Assembly: GCA_029931535.1 (NCBI GenBank) | Contig: JAQPZY010000698.1 | Location: forward strand, 124,001-188,000 | Source of the DNA: Margaritifera margaritifera | Taxonomy: Eukaryota; Mollusca; Bivalvia; Unionida; Margaritiferidae | DNA length: 64,000 nt | Direction: 5' to 3' | Shown here: positions 51,183-62,760 of the stretch, piece by piece | How positions within the stretch are numbered: position 1 is the stretch's first letter | Layout: the number at the start of each line of letters is the position of its first letter | The notes under the pieces: generated by a model | Seen by the model: only the letters and a program-made list of their open reading frames with translations | Told to the model about the DNA's origin: nothing | The model's database searches: none | Position numbers and translations under genes: made by a program

Positions 51183-52296
51183 TACATTTATTGCAACCAT
51201 TATTTGTCAGAAACATTTTTTTTATTATAGAAGCAAGTTCATATATGTGTGTGGAGAGAGAGAGAGGTGGGTGGGTGGGGACTGGGTGGTGGGAATAGAC
51301 TGGAGCGAAAAGAGTTATTTAGTAAAAGCAAACTAAGGCAATTACTTTTAAAAAATTATTTTCAAAAATAAAATATTAAATTTATTTAAAAAATTTATAT
51401 CATGAAAAAGTAGGGTTGAATAACACAAATCACTCCTGAACACTTTTCTTCAAAGTCTAATTCAATCACTTGACATGAATTTATGGTTACAATGACATAT
51501 GCTGGAAAATTACTGTTTTAAAATGTTATATAAAGTGTCATAAAACAAGTCAAGAAACATAATTATGAGGTATTCTATTTAATGTACAACAATAAATCTG
51601 GGCCAAACGATCCTGTGTGTGTTTGTGTGTGATATCATCTCTCTTATCATCTTCACATTTTTATAACTTAATAGCTTTTAATGTACACTATATATCCTGT
51701 ATTGTGTTGACGTGCCCTTTAAACCTATACTCGTATACAAATATAAATACATACATACATACATACTCCCTTATCAACTTATTTACAGACAAGGTAAGGG
51801 CTAAAAATGCCTTAAACTTGCACGACTGGATAAAACTCCAGATAAACCATCACACTTTAAATGAGAAGTGTACATAAAAATTGCGAGACCAAAAATAATA
51901 AATACGTAGAATTCTTATGATTTCGTGTCCTTTTTCCCCCAATTATACCAAATTCCAATCAAATGACAGCAAGCTTTGAGCCATTAGCTTGCAAGGAAAC
52001 AATATGAGAAGTCTTGATTACACACAATATTAGTAAATGTTCATTTGCTTTGTATTTGACCACAATACTACCCAGACTGAAAATTAATTATGCATAGAGA
52101 AGACTTGTGTGCCAAAAAACTAAGTCGTAATGTTTTTGCAATTTTTGGTCCATGCAACAGTTACTCAATCAAATCTCAGTTCTCAACTTACTGCAATTAT
52201 TTAAGCAAACGTTACAAATAAAACATACATAAAATCGGCAAATTATTTGATGCTACCACTTGGGATCCACTCATCGTGAAAGTCCATAAGTCGCTT
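51183..52296. other. host intergenic DNA, 3' flank of MIOX
   Basis: AT-rich with short GA and CATA tracts. No other gene recognised. No clear AATAAA on the minus strand close to the MIOX stop was found. Confidence 0.5.
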
Positions 52297-53151
52297 TTAC
52301 CACCGTAGCACACCAGGAATGTATTTCTCCGCCAAATTTTGGTAGTACGGTAAAAGCGAGTCTAAATCGGGGATATCCGGGCATTTCGTGTATAGGTCAA
52401 ACTGGTTGAACTCTCTGACCCATTTCATCATATCTATGTCTTTGTTATTGCACAGGTACATGTAGTCGCCACCAGTGTGCCAGGGGTAGAAAGAATGGAA
52501 TCGTATGATGTACAGCGCCTCTTCAGGAAGGTGACAAGTGTTCCCCTTCAGCACCCTGTATAAATATTCATCATGTCCCCAAGACATGATTACATTCTCA
52601 AGTCCGCACTTTTCCTCATAGATGCCCAGTCTCGTATTCAGCTTACCATCTTGCATGTTGGGGTTGTCTTTAAAAAGTTCAGCATCGAAAACGATTTTCT
52701 TCGAGGGAGCGCAACCGACGGGGAATGTATCCCCAACAACAGACCACTGGGGTTCGCCCCAGATAGCCATAACTTTTCCAAGGTCGTGAATGAGTCCCGT
52801 TAATTGTAACCATTCTTTGTCGGGGTGCATTTTCCGGATTCCTTCAGCAGTTTGGTATGCATGCACGACATTAGGTATATCCACATCGGGGTCACTCTCA
52901 TCCAAGAAGGTGTTCAATTTATCGAGTGCTTCTATTATGGTCATTTCGGCATGGTCTAACTTCGCCCATTGTTCTAGCTTTCCTTTAGCGTAGGCCAAAG
53001 TTTGGTTAGTGTGCATTGCCAGATACGTTTTTACCACTCTTTCTGGGACATTATGAATTCTAAAGTCCCTGAAGTTTTCCTTCTCTTTGTGCTCGGGTCT
53101 GTACTCCGATGGGTCATCATGAACGGAAACTGTTTCTGGTGTCGTTGGCAT
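52297..53151 (-). CDS. MIOX: myo-inositol oxygenase
   Basis: Cytosolic non-haem diiron enzyme that cleaves myo-inositol with O2 to D-glucuronate, the first step of inositol breakdown. The frame is 284 codons, about the length of vertebrate MIOX, starts at ATG 53151 and is uninterrupted. Iron ligands are all visible: H in VVHAYQTAEG, HD in LTGLIHDLGK, H in SWGHDEYLY, H in IRFHSFYPWHTG and D in FNQFDLYTKC. The C-terminus (KYIPGVLRW) matches the family end. There are no introns in the coding region, whereas animal MIOX genes are usually split. It may be a retrocopy or a lineage with lost introns. It is intact and has a plausible promoter, so probably functional. Confidence 0.95.
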   Translation of the reverse strand: MPTTPETVSVHDDPSEYRPEHKEKENFRDFRIHNVPERVVKTYLAMHTNQTLAYAKGKLEQWAKLDHAEMTIIEALDKLNTFLDESDPDVDIPNVVHAYQTAEGIRKMHPDKEWLQLTGLIHDLGKVMAIWGEPQWSVVGDTFPVGCAPSKKIVFDAELFKDNPNMQDGKLNTRLGIYEEKCGLENVIMSWGHDEYLYRVLKGNTCHLPEEALYIIRFHSFYPWHTGGDYMYLCNNKDIDMMKWVREFNQFDLYTKCPDIPDLDSLLPYYQNLAEKYIPGVLRW

Positions 53152-53283
53152 AGTTGATGATACTCACTCTTCCCCCTGTCTTTGTTATTGGGATATGATC
53201 TTATTCCCTTCCTTTCTCGTCTCTATGAAACCAACACTTCTTGCTCGGTTCGTTTTTGTATACCGTGGAACATAGCCATAGGG

Positions 53284-53294
53284 GATATTTATAC
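53284..53294 (-). promoter_or_regulatory. putative MIOX TATA box
   Basis: The minus strand reads GTATAAATATC about 135-140 bases before the ATG. The longer distance allows a leader of about 105-110 bases. Confidence 0.45.
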
Positions 53295-53444
53295 TCACTA
53301 GCTACATGCATGCGGGTTAATTCCGGTTCTTACAGGTTCTTGTGTTGAATGTCATACAGCTCGTCTAGCGTAACAAATCAATATATACATATAGACCAAA
53401 CCAACTTGTGATAGTTGAGTTGTTTATGCCCACTGTGGATTTGA

Positions 53445-53720
53445 CTGGTACCGGCCTATATTGGCAAGCAAATATCATAGGCTGGTAACAAAACTCTGTC
53501 TCTCGACTGGTTCGTCAGTGACGTCATTCGCACATCAGTGACGTCATTCTCATAAAGGCTAATTTGCCCGACTTCAGTAATGGGGGCGCTGTACAGATAA
53601 TACATGCTTCTGAGAGAGTGACAGGTGTAAGATGAAGTATTTTGCATTTGCAACATGCACAATGGAGAGAATGTTGGCACACCTCTATGTTACTTTCATG
53701 TACTGTAGCTGAAATTTCTT
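53445..53720. repeat. diverged duplicated segment, copy 1
   Basis: Shares with 55010-55250 an ordered set of blocks: GGCAAGCAAATATCATA, CTCTGTCTC(T/C)CGA, GTCA(G/A)TGAC(G/A)T(C/A)ATTC, and AAAGGCTAATTTG / AACGACTAGTTTG. This is an old segmental or transposon-derived duplication. Confidence 0.5.
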
Positions 53721-54234
53721 TACATATTGTACTTGTGGAAACTGGACATGATCTAAGCACACAGCAGACAAAATGGCCGCTCCAAAGTACTCGAAAAATC
53801 AGCCTGAATTAGTCAAAGTGCACTATTTTCAGCAGTTATTAAAATAGGGAAACGAATTTTGCCAGAGCAGACAATACCAGCCTCTGAAAGTACTATGAAT
53901 GAATTACAAAATACATAAAAAGTAAAAAAAGTTATCGGCTCTTTTTTTATTATTTACCTTTGAAGTCCATGAAGTGAAAATAACCACGCGGAGCTAGTAG
54001 TTTTTTTGAAAGGTGCACATCTTATGTAAGACCAAGCTCTATAACCCAAATTTCACCCATCAATCATACACCAAAATAAAGGGAATTCAAAGTTCTTTTA
54101 ACAATACCTAAGATATACAAGGTCTTTTTTTAATAGCTAGGACAGCCAGTGAGGAAAACCTGGGTAATTCTTTTTCTTTAAAAATCTAACCCTGATGCAA
54201 AGTACGAAACTGGAGAGTGCCACCAATTGGTGAG

Positions 54235-54345
54235 TAGCTTTTCATCCGCGCGGTGCATAATGGGTAAAAAGTACGACATTTATACTTTAAGTGAAATGGC
54301 GGTTGATAGTTATCTGCGATCTTAGGTCTCACCGGATAGTTGTTT
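54235..54345. repeat. fragment related to the duplicated segment
   Basis: GCATAATGGGTAAAAAGTAC, then TGGCGGTTGATAGTTATCTG, resembles GCAGAATGGGTAAAAAAGTT, then TGGAGTTTGATAGCTGTATG at 55195-55262. Confidence 0.45.
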
Positions 54346-55009
54346 TGGTGAATTTTCATCCGACAATGACATATTGCAGAAAAATGAGAATAATTTTACA
54401 TTAAAGATACAAATAAAAACTAACTAATGATTTTTTTTAGAAAGCATACATGTACGATTTTGATTGAGGTATTCAGGTTAATTCCTTATACAGCTGGTGG
54501 CTTTTATACTGAACTGACACTAGCACCAACCCCTCTTTTTTACATTTATTTTTTTACAGCAAGCAAAACTATTTTGAATATTTTCCTGGGACAAGGCGGC
54601 TAAAAGAATCAGTATGGGCTTTATGCATGATTAAAGTTCACTGGTTTTATAACAAATTAGCATACTTCTCATCACCTCTCATCAATCTCGATTTTGAGAT
54701 ATTTACCTCTGTAGCAGACATACGTAAATACTTAAGCCAAGTCGGTTGTTCATTTGCAGCCCAAGTTAAGCATTTGATTTCCAATGCTAGTCTAATTGTG
54801 ACAGACAGTCACCAAACAAGGAACCCATTTTCAAGCCTAACTCAAAGTAAATGTAAATTACAGATTTAGCTTCTGTGTGAATTTATAAACACTAGGTTTA
54901 TGCTAATTAGGTTCACACCTTCTGCCTTAAAAATTAAGGGGGGGGGGGCAAAATACGAAACTATCCAGCAGCAAAAGTGTGACACAGTTGTTAGACAAAG
55001 TCGGGGATG
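54346..55009. other. host intergenic DNA, nothing recognised
   Basis: A short G-run at about 54940. No motif-bearing frame. Confidence 0.45.
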
Positions 55010-55262
55010 CTGGTAACGCCCTAAATTGACAAGCCAATATCATATACCGGTAACTAGTAATACCTCTGTCTCCCGATTGATAAGTCAATGACATAATTCA
55101 CACAATAATGACGTAACTCCTATAACGACTAGTTTGGAAACTCTCTGCTGAATTGCTGTGATCAGTTGGTAGCTTCACATTTGCATTTGTGCTGTGCAGA
55201 ATGGGTAAAAAAGTTCAAAATTTTCATACTATTTTCAAAGATGGAGTTTGATAGCTGTATGT
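55010..55262. repeat. diverged duplicated segment, copy 2
   Basis: Counterpart of 53445-53720 and, in its right part, of 54235-54345. Confidence 0.5.
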
Positions 55263-55934
55263 GGTCACACGAAAGCCGAACGTGTGAAGCAGTTGTCAAC
55301 TTGGGTATTAGGTGTTGGGCAAAAAATTGGAAAACCGCAACTTTTTTGTAATTCCAGGTTGATGTGCCCTTTTATTTAGAAATTGCATGGCATTATCGAT
55401 TGTGAAATGAAAGCGGAATTACAATGTTACGTTGTGTGAACTAAAGTCACATTTAGAAGTATTTATCTTGGCACTCACAACTTGTGCTTGGTGTATTTAT
55501 TATTTTAGTGCTGAAATTTAAGGATCTTCGCCATTGCTGTGCATTTCTCGTGGGTTATACCTGTCAAACATCGCAAATAAAGTGCACAGTTTGGGTATCT
55601 TAATAATTAAGTAAGATTGTTATATATCACATCTAAATTTACGTATATATCAAGCTGTCAAACTAGAAATGAATCTTGGGAAATAATGTTGTTTGATGGA
55701 TTGTGATCATCTTGTATTTTCCGAATTTGAGAGTAAACATTAGGTTCACTAAAAGAAACACACTTCAAGTATAATTGAGAACTGTAATGCACGAGTGTAA
55801 GTTACATTAAAAAGAAATATATTCTTATTTGTTGGATTTAATGGATTTAATGGCACATTCAACACAGTATTGGCTATATCATGTACAGGAATTGGAAGCG
55901 AAGTAACTTTATCAAAGGCACACAGAAGCATTCA
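55263..55934. other. host intergenic DNA, nothing recognised
   Basis: AT-rich, no recognisable gene or transposon end. Confidence 0.45.
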
Positions 55935-56012
55935 ACCTGGGCTGGCCTAGGCCGGTATCGAACCTGCAAGTATTGGATTACGAGCCCGATGCTGTACCAT
56001 CTGAACAACCTA
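55935..56012 (-). mobile_element. tRNA-derived SINE-like fragment
   Basis: The minus strand has the A-box-like ATGGTACAGCATCGG, then CTCGTAATCC and a full B-box GGTTCGATACC at tRNA spacing. The loop would give a CGT (threonine) anticodon, but the acceptor and anticodon stems pair poorly, so it is not a working tRNA. Related to 21322-21395. Confidence 0.55.
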
Positions 56013-56605
56013 AAACTCTCCAAAAATAAATGAAAGCATGGGCAGCATCTATGTGTAATCGTTTGCCATTCATAGTCTATTCCAGAACTATATATATATA
56101 TACATACACACACACACACACAAACAATTATGTTCTCCGTATAATAAGCAAGTATTTACATATATTTTCCTATCTGTGATTATTCATATAAAATTTTGCT
56201 ATTCCGACAACAGCGCAAAATAGGCATGAAGTTTACGCATTTTAGGACCGTTTTTCGACTGTTTCTTATTCATTTTGTCTCTATTTAACTCTTGCTTGTA
56301 GATTCCACCTGTCAATCAAACATAAACATAATCTTTCTTAATTGGCTTATCTACACGCGATTAGTTATTAGTAATTTACCTTAAAAGCTGGTCCGTATTT
56401 AACGTGCAAAAACTTCTGGTACAGCGTGTGTCAGACGTGTGTTTGAATGCATGAACATAGTCTATGTCTGGACGATAAATATAAAGTTGTTCTTTGTTGT
56501 TTTGTTTTTTGGATGATATTAAAGAAGGAAAAACTTGGGACCAAATAAACATTTCGATCTTGAGGGGATTTCGGTATACTGAGGGTTCCGTTTTGAGGGG
56601 TTTCA

Positions 56606-56608
<3 letters not shown>

Positions 56609-56660
<52 letters not shown>
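56609..56660. repeat. (CA)n microsatellite
   Basis: About 26 CA dinucleotides. Confidence 0.96.
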
Positions 56661-56667
<7 letters not shown>

Positions 56668-57490
56668 GCTTTACACGGTGAGAAATTAGCAGCAGTTGAT
56701 CATGCTAAATACCTGACATCAGTCACGACTTATACTGGGTCTGCCCTATCTCAAGAATAACAATCAGCGCCAATAAAACTTAAAATTGTCGGCTTTCTCC
56801 GAAGAAACATCAAAACCAAACATGAACGAATACATTAAACTGCTTATGAAGTCCTGGTTAGACTGCAACTTTAATACGACTACACTGCCTATATGGAGCC
56901 CCAAACACAAATTTAAACGTGAAAAAAAAAAGAAAAAAAAAAAAATTTAGAGTAGCTGCATGGGTCCAAACTAGTCGCAAACTGCTAGTGTAATTAATAC
57001 GCAAAACAAATTAGGTTAGCAATCCCTTCAAGACTGATGCTCAACTGGTCATGTTGTACAAAATCGTACACAAACTCGTGGATATTCCCTTACAACCTTA
57101 TATAAGACAAGCGACCAGAATGACCAGACACATGCACCCTCTTTCATAAATTCAGACAACGGCCAGTTACTAAAAACATTCCTGTTCGCTCATGCCCAAT
57201 AAACATTAAAACAGACTTGGACAAAATATCGCTGTCTTGTCTAAAATATCTTCAAATCAGCAGTTCGCGCACTGTATCATTTTTACCCTTAAAAAGCCCC
57301 CATTGTTTTGTTTTTATTCTGGACTTTTTTTTCTTCAGTAATTATTAACGTTTAACAATATCATGCTCTTGCCTTCATCATTTGGCTTTTTACTGTGTGT
57401 TCTCTTACTAATAAGTACAAACACACAACTGCATATAATCCATGAGAGAGGGTGCTGCAGTATAGATAGATAGATAGATAGACAGATAGG
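56668..57490 (+). pseudogene. degenerate 3' end of a non-LTR retrotransposon (RT C-terminus)
   Basis: In shifting frames the plus strand reads LHGEKLAAVDHAKYL, VGFLRRNIKT, a tyrosine-like YTAYMEPQTQ block, then VVQNRTQTRG-type and TRMTRHMH segments. These are the ordered blocks of the C-terminal region of CR1/L2-like LINE ORF2. Many stops and indels, plus an A-rich insertion near 56920-56945. It ends in a short (ATAG)n tail near 57464-57490, as many LINE 3' ends do. Confidence 0.65.
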
Positions 57491-58898
57491 AATAAGGAAG
57501 TTCATTCACGATTCAGCTGCGTGGATAAATATTAGGGAATAAGCCTAGGGGAGATAATTCTAAAACAAATGAGCGAAATCGGTAAAAGACTCAACGAGTG
57601 AATTCTCCTGATTCTGTTTGTGACGCCTTGCGCCAGAGAAACAGACTATTATCTTAGTGAAGCTGGAGAGTGATACAGTATTACAACCATTATTATCGAA
57701 CAGTTATGATCTGAATTTACCACGTGACGAAATCATGATGTTAAGGTGGTAATGATGGATACAATCTGAGACTGTTCCTGATACGATTTATATTTGACTC
57801 AGATTTATAAATGTAACAATAGTCAAAGGTCAATGATAATGATGATCGAAAGTCAACACTGTGCACTTTAAACACTGCTAAGATATAAGACTAGTTTTAC
57901 TGCGTTTTGTTTCATAGCTTTTATTTAAACTACATTCATTTTTTGGCAATAATAAATTAAATCAGTGAATGAAAACAGCGTATCTTCTTTCTTTGTTTTT
58001 GTTTTGTTTTTATTCGTTTTTTTTTTCTTCCCGTTTTTTAATTTTAATCCAAAATTGATTGGTTGTTTTTCTTTCATTCTCGTAAATGAATTCATTAATC
58101 AAAATTAATTGATTAACTATTTTTTTTTTATTATCTTTGTATCTATAATTTCAGACTTAAAAAAATTCTGATAGCTCGATTCCCGGGGCCCGTTTAAATC
58201 TAGATTGGACCCCTCTCGTATTCTAAGTGAGTTGCCAGTCGGGCCTGTTCCAAAAAAGTGTTATCTAATTTGCATAAAAGAAACCTTAAGCCCGTCAAAG
58301 AGATTGGTAAATTATTAATGCTCAGCTCCATGCTGGGGCTCCATCTGTAGGTCACAGCAACTTATGAAGATCACCTACATAATTGTATCGAAAGCTACAA
58401 AAATTGAAGCACTTGACCTATGACTAGGGATCAATACTATTTCTAATCTCCGTATTTCATTGGTACTCACTCATGAATAATAATAAGCTGTCCCTTGCTC
58501 ACACTGACTTGATAAGGCATTGCTGGTGAAATATATCAGTCCCTATGCGATTGTTTAACAATAAAACTAAGCTAGGAGATTAGCGACATATATCCCTCCC
58601 CACCCCAAAGGAACTGAGATTATTACACTGTACTTAACATCCATTTAGTTCAAAAGAGTTGGTAGTCGCTGATTTTACTGATACGAAGTGAATGTTTTCT
58701 GTAATTGTGACGCATCCACAGTGCTATCATACTAACTTGAAGCTGTTTTTACTTACTGATATTTTAAAAAAAACAAAAAAAAAAACTAAAAATAAAACTA
58801 AAAAAATAAACTAGGTCAATGCCTTTCCTACTTCATTTCTATTTTCAACTTTGCTCGAGAAACATGGAACTTTTTGCAGCATTGAGAAAACTAAATTG
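57491..58898. other. host intergenic DNA, nothing recognised
   Basis: T-rich and A-rich runs (about 57980-58140 and 58760-58810). No gene recognised. Confidence 0.45.
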
Positions 58899-59016
58899 CT
58901 CCAAGGCCCCTGAATACTTATCCCTACATACAGATCCTGATGAAATACATACTGTACATCGACCTGAATACTTATTCTTACATACAGATCCTGATGAAAT
59001 ACAGACTGTACATTGA
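58899..59016. repeat. ~55-bp direct duplication
   Basis: Two copies of CTGAATACTTATCCCTACAT ACAGATCCTGATGAAATAC with TGTACATCGACCT/TGTACATTGACCT. Confidence 0.85.
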
Positions 59017-59034
59017 CCTGATTGCATGCAGTTA

Positions 59035-59194
59035 GAAATTGCAAAAGCAGAGTTGTATGCCACAATTATTCAGAATTTACCACCTAGGCATGCAGAAATT
59101 GTAAAATTATTGGAAACCTCGTTTGCTGTGAGCCTCTTTTCAGCAGAATGTGAACGAGGGTTCAGTACAAATATTCACAAGTATAAGGGACCGA
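59035..59194 (+). pseudogene. hAT-transposase-type C-terminal remnant
   Basis: The plus strand reads AELYATIIQNLPPRHAEIVK, then LLETSFAVSLFSAECERGFS. The SxAECERGFS motif is characteristic of the C-terminal dimerisation region of hAT transposases and ZNF862-like derived proteins. Only about 50 codons remain. Confidence 0.65.
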
Positions 59195-59209
59195 CTATTT
59201 AATTTTTCT

Positions 59210-59645
59210 GGACAGTGTGGGTGTGTCAAAATGACAGTAAAAATGTTTTTTTCGGGCAAGTGTATTATAAGTCAGGGAAAGTCATTTTTTTAAAAGAGAC
59301 TTGCCCTGGACCTGTGTCTGAAATTTTTTTTGAGCACTGAAGCAATTGGACAATGGTTGACATCAGGACCTGCAGGGAAACATTGCTTTATGTGAACTAT
59401 TTTGAGAGGTGAATAAACACAAGAGTTAATTTAATATGACTTTTGTTTATTTCTTTTCATATTTAAAGTAAAGCAATTTCAACGGTGTGTCAGAATAATA
59501 GTAAAGAAATAGGGCCATATCGGGCACATGTAATAGGAGTCGGAGGCAGTCGAATTTTAGTCAGGGCGTATGACTTTTATATAGGTCAATTGTACTGGGT
59601 TTGTGTCTGAATTTTTTTTTTTTATCTTTCAGTACTGAAGTTACT
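59210..59645. repeat. diverged direct duplication, unit ~270 bp
   Basis: 59210-59345 and 59480-59645 share GGTGTGTCA(A/G)AAT, a GGGCA(A/C)(G/A)TGTA block, GTCAGGG and TGTGTCTGAATTTTTTTT, followed by ACTGAAG. Confidence 0.5.
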
Positions 59646-59907
59646 ATAAACAATAAAATCTTTAATTTCAACGTAAAATGACATTTACTGAAAGCAATAC
59701 TACAATTTCTGTAAAATATTACACATGTTTTATTTTCAGGGTGCCACCATGGCTCTGTGGCTAGCGTGACGCAATCAACTGCTGTTGGTAAGACATATTA
59801 CTGTCATTGCCTGGGCAACATATAGCCTTTTACGCTTTAATGTACCCTTAAATCTTAAACAAAGAAACAAAAGTAAACAGCTAGAATATCTGATTTGTAT
59901 TTACTGG

Positions 59908-59912
59908 GATAA

Positions 59913-59955
<43 letters not shown>

Positions 59956-59958
59956 ATA
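59908..59958. repeat. (TAAA)n microsatellite
   Basis: About 12 copies of AAAT. Confidence 0.95.
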
Positions 59959-61268
59959 TGCCACAATATTTGATTTAAGTGATGATTTAAACAAAAATGA
60001 TCAACATGTAGTTTACGATCTAATATCAGTCTGAACTTATATCATTTATTGGAGGTTTGATCCGTTCGAAACTACCAGTTAAGCGCTATCTAAAATCGAG
60101 CGACCATTAAAAAGTAGGTTAATTAATTGTTTAGTGGTGCATCGATCTGTTATAGCGGAGAACTACTTTCTACAGACAGTTAGCCGCCAAAATATTGGGA
60201 CTACTCCCCTCGCACGCTTAAATCAGATAATTTTAGTCGAATATTCTCTGTTTATAACTGAATCGGTTTGTGCTATGTCACCCATTTCGTACACCACACT
60301 TGACTCTTTCGATCGGATGTTTTTACTCATCAGAAACTGTTCAATAGAGATGAGCAATACACTTTCAACTTAAATTGTGCACGCGATGTTATTTCAATTA
60401 AAATGCAGTCACATTATGTTGCAAATTGGTTTCACACTACATTTTTGAGAATTATATATATCTTAGGCAGTACTTCCATGATTGGATCACTACAAGGACA
60501 CTACGCAAAGGAACAGTTTAAATTATCTTCAAATCTTTTGGAAAATACTATACTTGTTTAGCAGTCACTAAATTTAGCTCTTTCTGAGCATGCAGGCGCA
60601 TGTCTGAAGTCTGTTTCAGCGCCACACCCTTGATCCCATATTCCTAATTATAGTAACCTTGGAAAAACCTATTAGCAACACAAATTCGTCTTTTCGAGAA
60701 CTCCTGTAAAATGTGACACGACCATACACAACGATTTCAGTTCCGCTTTCGAGGTAAGGCATAAGTACATGTCGCACTGTACCGATTCTGATACATGTTT
60801 TAGGCAAAATGAAACGTTGGAATAAGTAAATATGTATGGTGTATGGCTATGGCTACAAATCAGGAATTTAGATGCACTCTCAACTAATTTAATTTAGAGT
60901 GAATTTAGGGTTACCCTAAATTCAAATATATGTCACACTGAAATAATCTAAGGTGGCCGTAAATTCGAATAAGTCAAACATAGTTTCAGACTAAAATAAT
61001 GTTCATTACCATGAATTAATTTTGGGTGACCGTACATTCTTGACTGTCGACCCTTCACCATATATATGTGTGGTGTTTTTACTTCCTTAGTTTAATCCAC
61101 AGCCGCCTAGTTTCCGTTTGAAGTTTCAGTACTTGTATTTCTTGATAATTGTACTGTTTTTCGATAATTGTACTGTGTTTGTATAATTTTGTTGTTGGAT
61201 AATTGTACTTGTTTTTTTTAAATACTTTTTTATACTTCTGGCTACCAACAGCAAGAGTTGACTGCTCT

Positions 61269-61275
<7 letters not shown>
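59959..61275. other. host intergenic DNA, nothing recognised
   Basis: Small palindrome GAATTTAGGGTTACCCTAAA TTC near 60901-60923. A plus-strand frame at 60134-60373 has no recognised domain. Confidence 0.45.

Positions 61276-61335
<60 letters not shown>
61276..61335. repeat. (GA)n microsatellite
   Basis: About 30 GA dinucleotides. Confidence 0.96.
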
Positions 61336-61338
<3 letters not shown>

Positions 61339-61469
61339 TATGTATGTGTAAAACTCCTTAAAATACAAAGTCAGATTTTTAGTTTTACTGGTCATAGACT
61401 AGAAGAGCTTACGTGATGACCTGTTTTCCATCGTCTGTCGTCCTTCGTTTTCGTCCGTGGTCCGACGTC

Positions 61470-62760
61470 CGTCCGTCTGTTAGCTCAAGTTTGCTATCGC
61501 TACTCTTCCTAAACTACTTGGAGCATTGCCATGAAACTTAACACACATTTATCCCAGGGTCTAGTTGGTCCTAGATGAAAATGGTCCTGCTCAGACATCC
61601 AATATGGCCGCCACGGCAGCCACCTTGAAAATAATGTTATCGCTACTCCTGATGAATGGATAATCATATCAACATGGGCTTTTCACTAAACGACTTCTTA
61701 TGATGTTTAGTTAGTCCTAAATGAAAATTTGACAATCTGACGTCCAATATGACCACCATAGCGGCCAGCTGGAAAATCTTGTTATCACTACTCTTGAAAG
61801 GATGGTCATATCAACATGGAATTGTCACTGAAAGACGTCTTATGATGTCAGGTTGGTCCTAAATGAAAATGGTGTTGATCTGATATCTAAAATTTTGTTA
61901 TCACTACTCCTCCTGAACGGAAAGTCATATCAGCATGAGGTTTTCACCAAAAGACTTCTTATGACGTTTAGTTGGTCCAGAATGAACATGGCGTCCCTCC
62001 TGCCCCGACCACATCGGCCATCTTGATAATCTTGTTATCGCTGCTTCCCCTGAATGGATGGTCATATCAACATGGGGTTTTTCACTAAAGGCTTCTTCAG
62101 GTGGATATTTGGTCCTAAATGAAAATGGTGCCTATCCAACATCCAATATGACCACGACACATCTTGAAAATCTTGTCATTGCTTCCCCTCCTGAACGGAA
62201 TGTCATATCATTATGGGGTTCTCACCAGAAGACTTCTTATGGTTTCTAGTTGGTCTTAAAGAAAAAATTGTGCCGATCTGATATCCAGAATCTTGAGTGT
62301 TGAAAATCTTATCGCTACTCTCTGAGATGGAAAGTCATATCAGTATTGGGTGTTCGCCAGAAGACTTCTTATGGTGTCTAGTTGGTACTAAATGAAAATG
62401 GTGACGATCTGAAATTCAGTATGACAACCATAGCAGCCATCTTGAAAATCTTGCTATTGCTACTCCTTCTAAACGGAAAGTCATGTCGATATGGGGTTTT
62501 CACCAGAGGACTAATTATGATATCTAATTGGTCCTGAATGAAATTGGTGCCAATCTGATCTCAAATATAGCTGCCACAATGAAAATATTGAAAATTTTGT
62601 CACAAATTCTCCTGAATGGAGGGTCATATCAGCATCGGGCTTCACCAAAAGTCTTTTAATGGTGTCTAGTTTGCCCCGAATATAAATGGTGCCGATCTTA
62701 CATTCAGTATGGCCGCTACAATGGCTCATTTGAAAACCTTGTAGCTCACGAATATCAGAG
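61470..62760 (+). repeat. degenerate ~145-bp satellite-like repeat, array 2
   Basis: Eight to nine monomers with the order TTGAAAATCTTGTTATCGCT, ACTCCTCCTGAATGGA, GTCATATCAACATGGGGTTT, TCACTAAAAGACTTCTTATG, AGTTGGTCCTAAATGAAAAT, GGTGCCGATCTGACATCCA and ATATGGCCGCCAT. Individual monomers are 10-30 percent diverged, with internal gaps. The same family lies inverted at 8780-9440. Confidence 0.82.

Noticed and set aside
50867..51336. Three overlapping cysteine- and histidine-rich frames
   Set aside because: The 29-bp minisatellite read in successive phases.
60134..60373. 79-codon plus-strand frame
   Set aside because: No recognisable domain, no promoter or codon pattern distinguishing it from chance.
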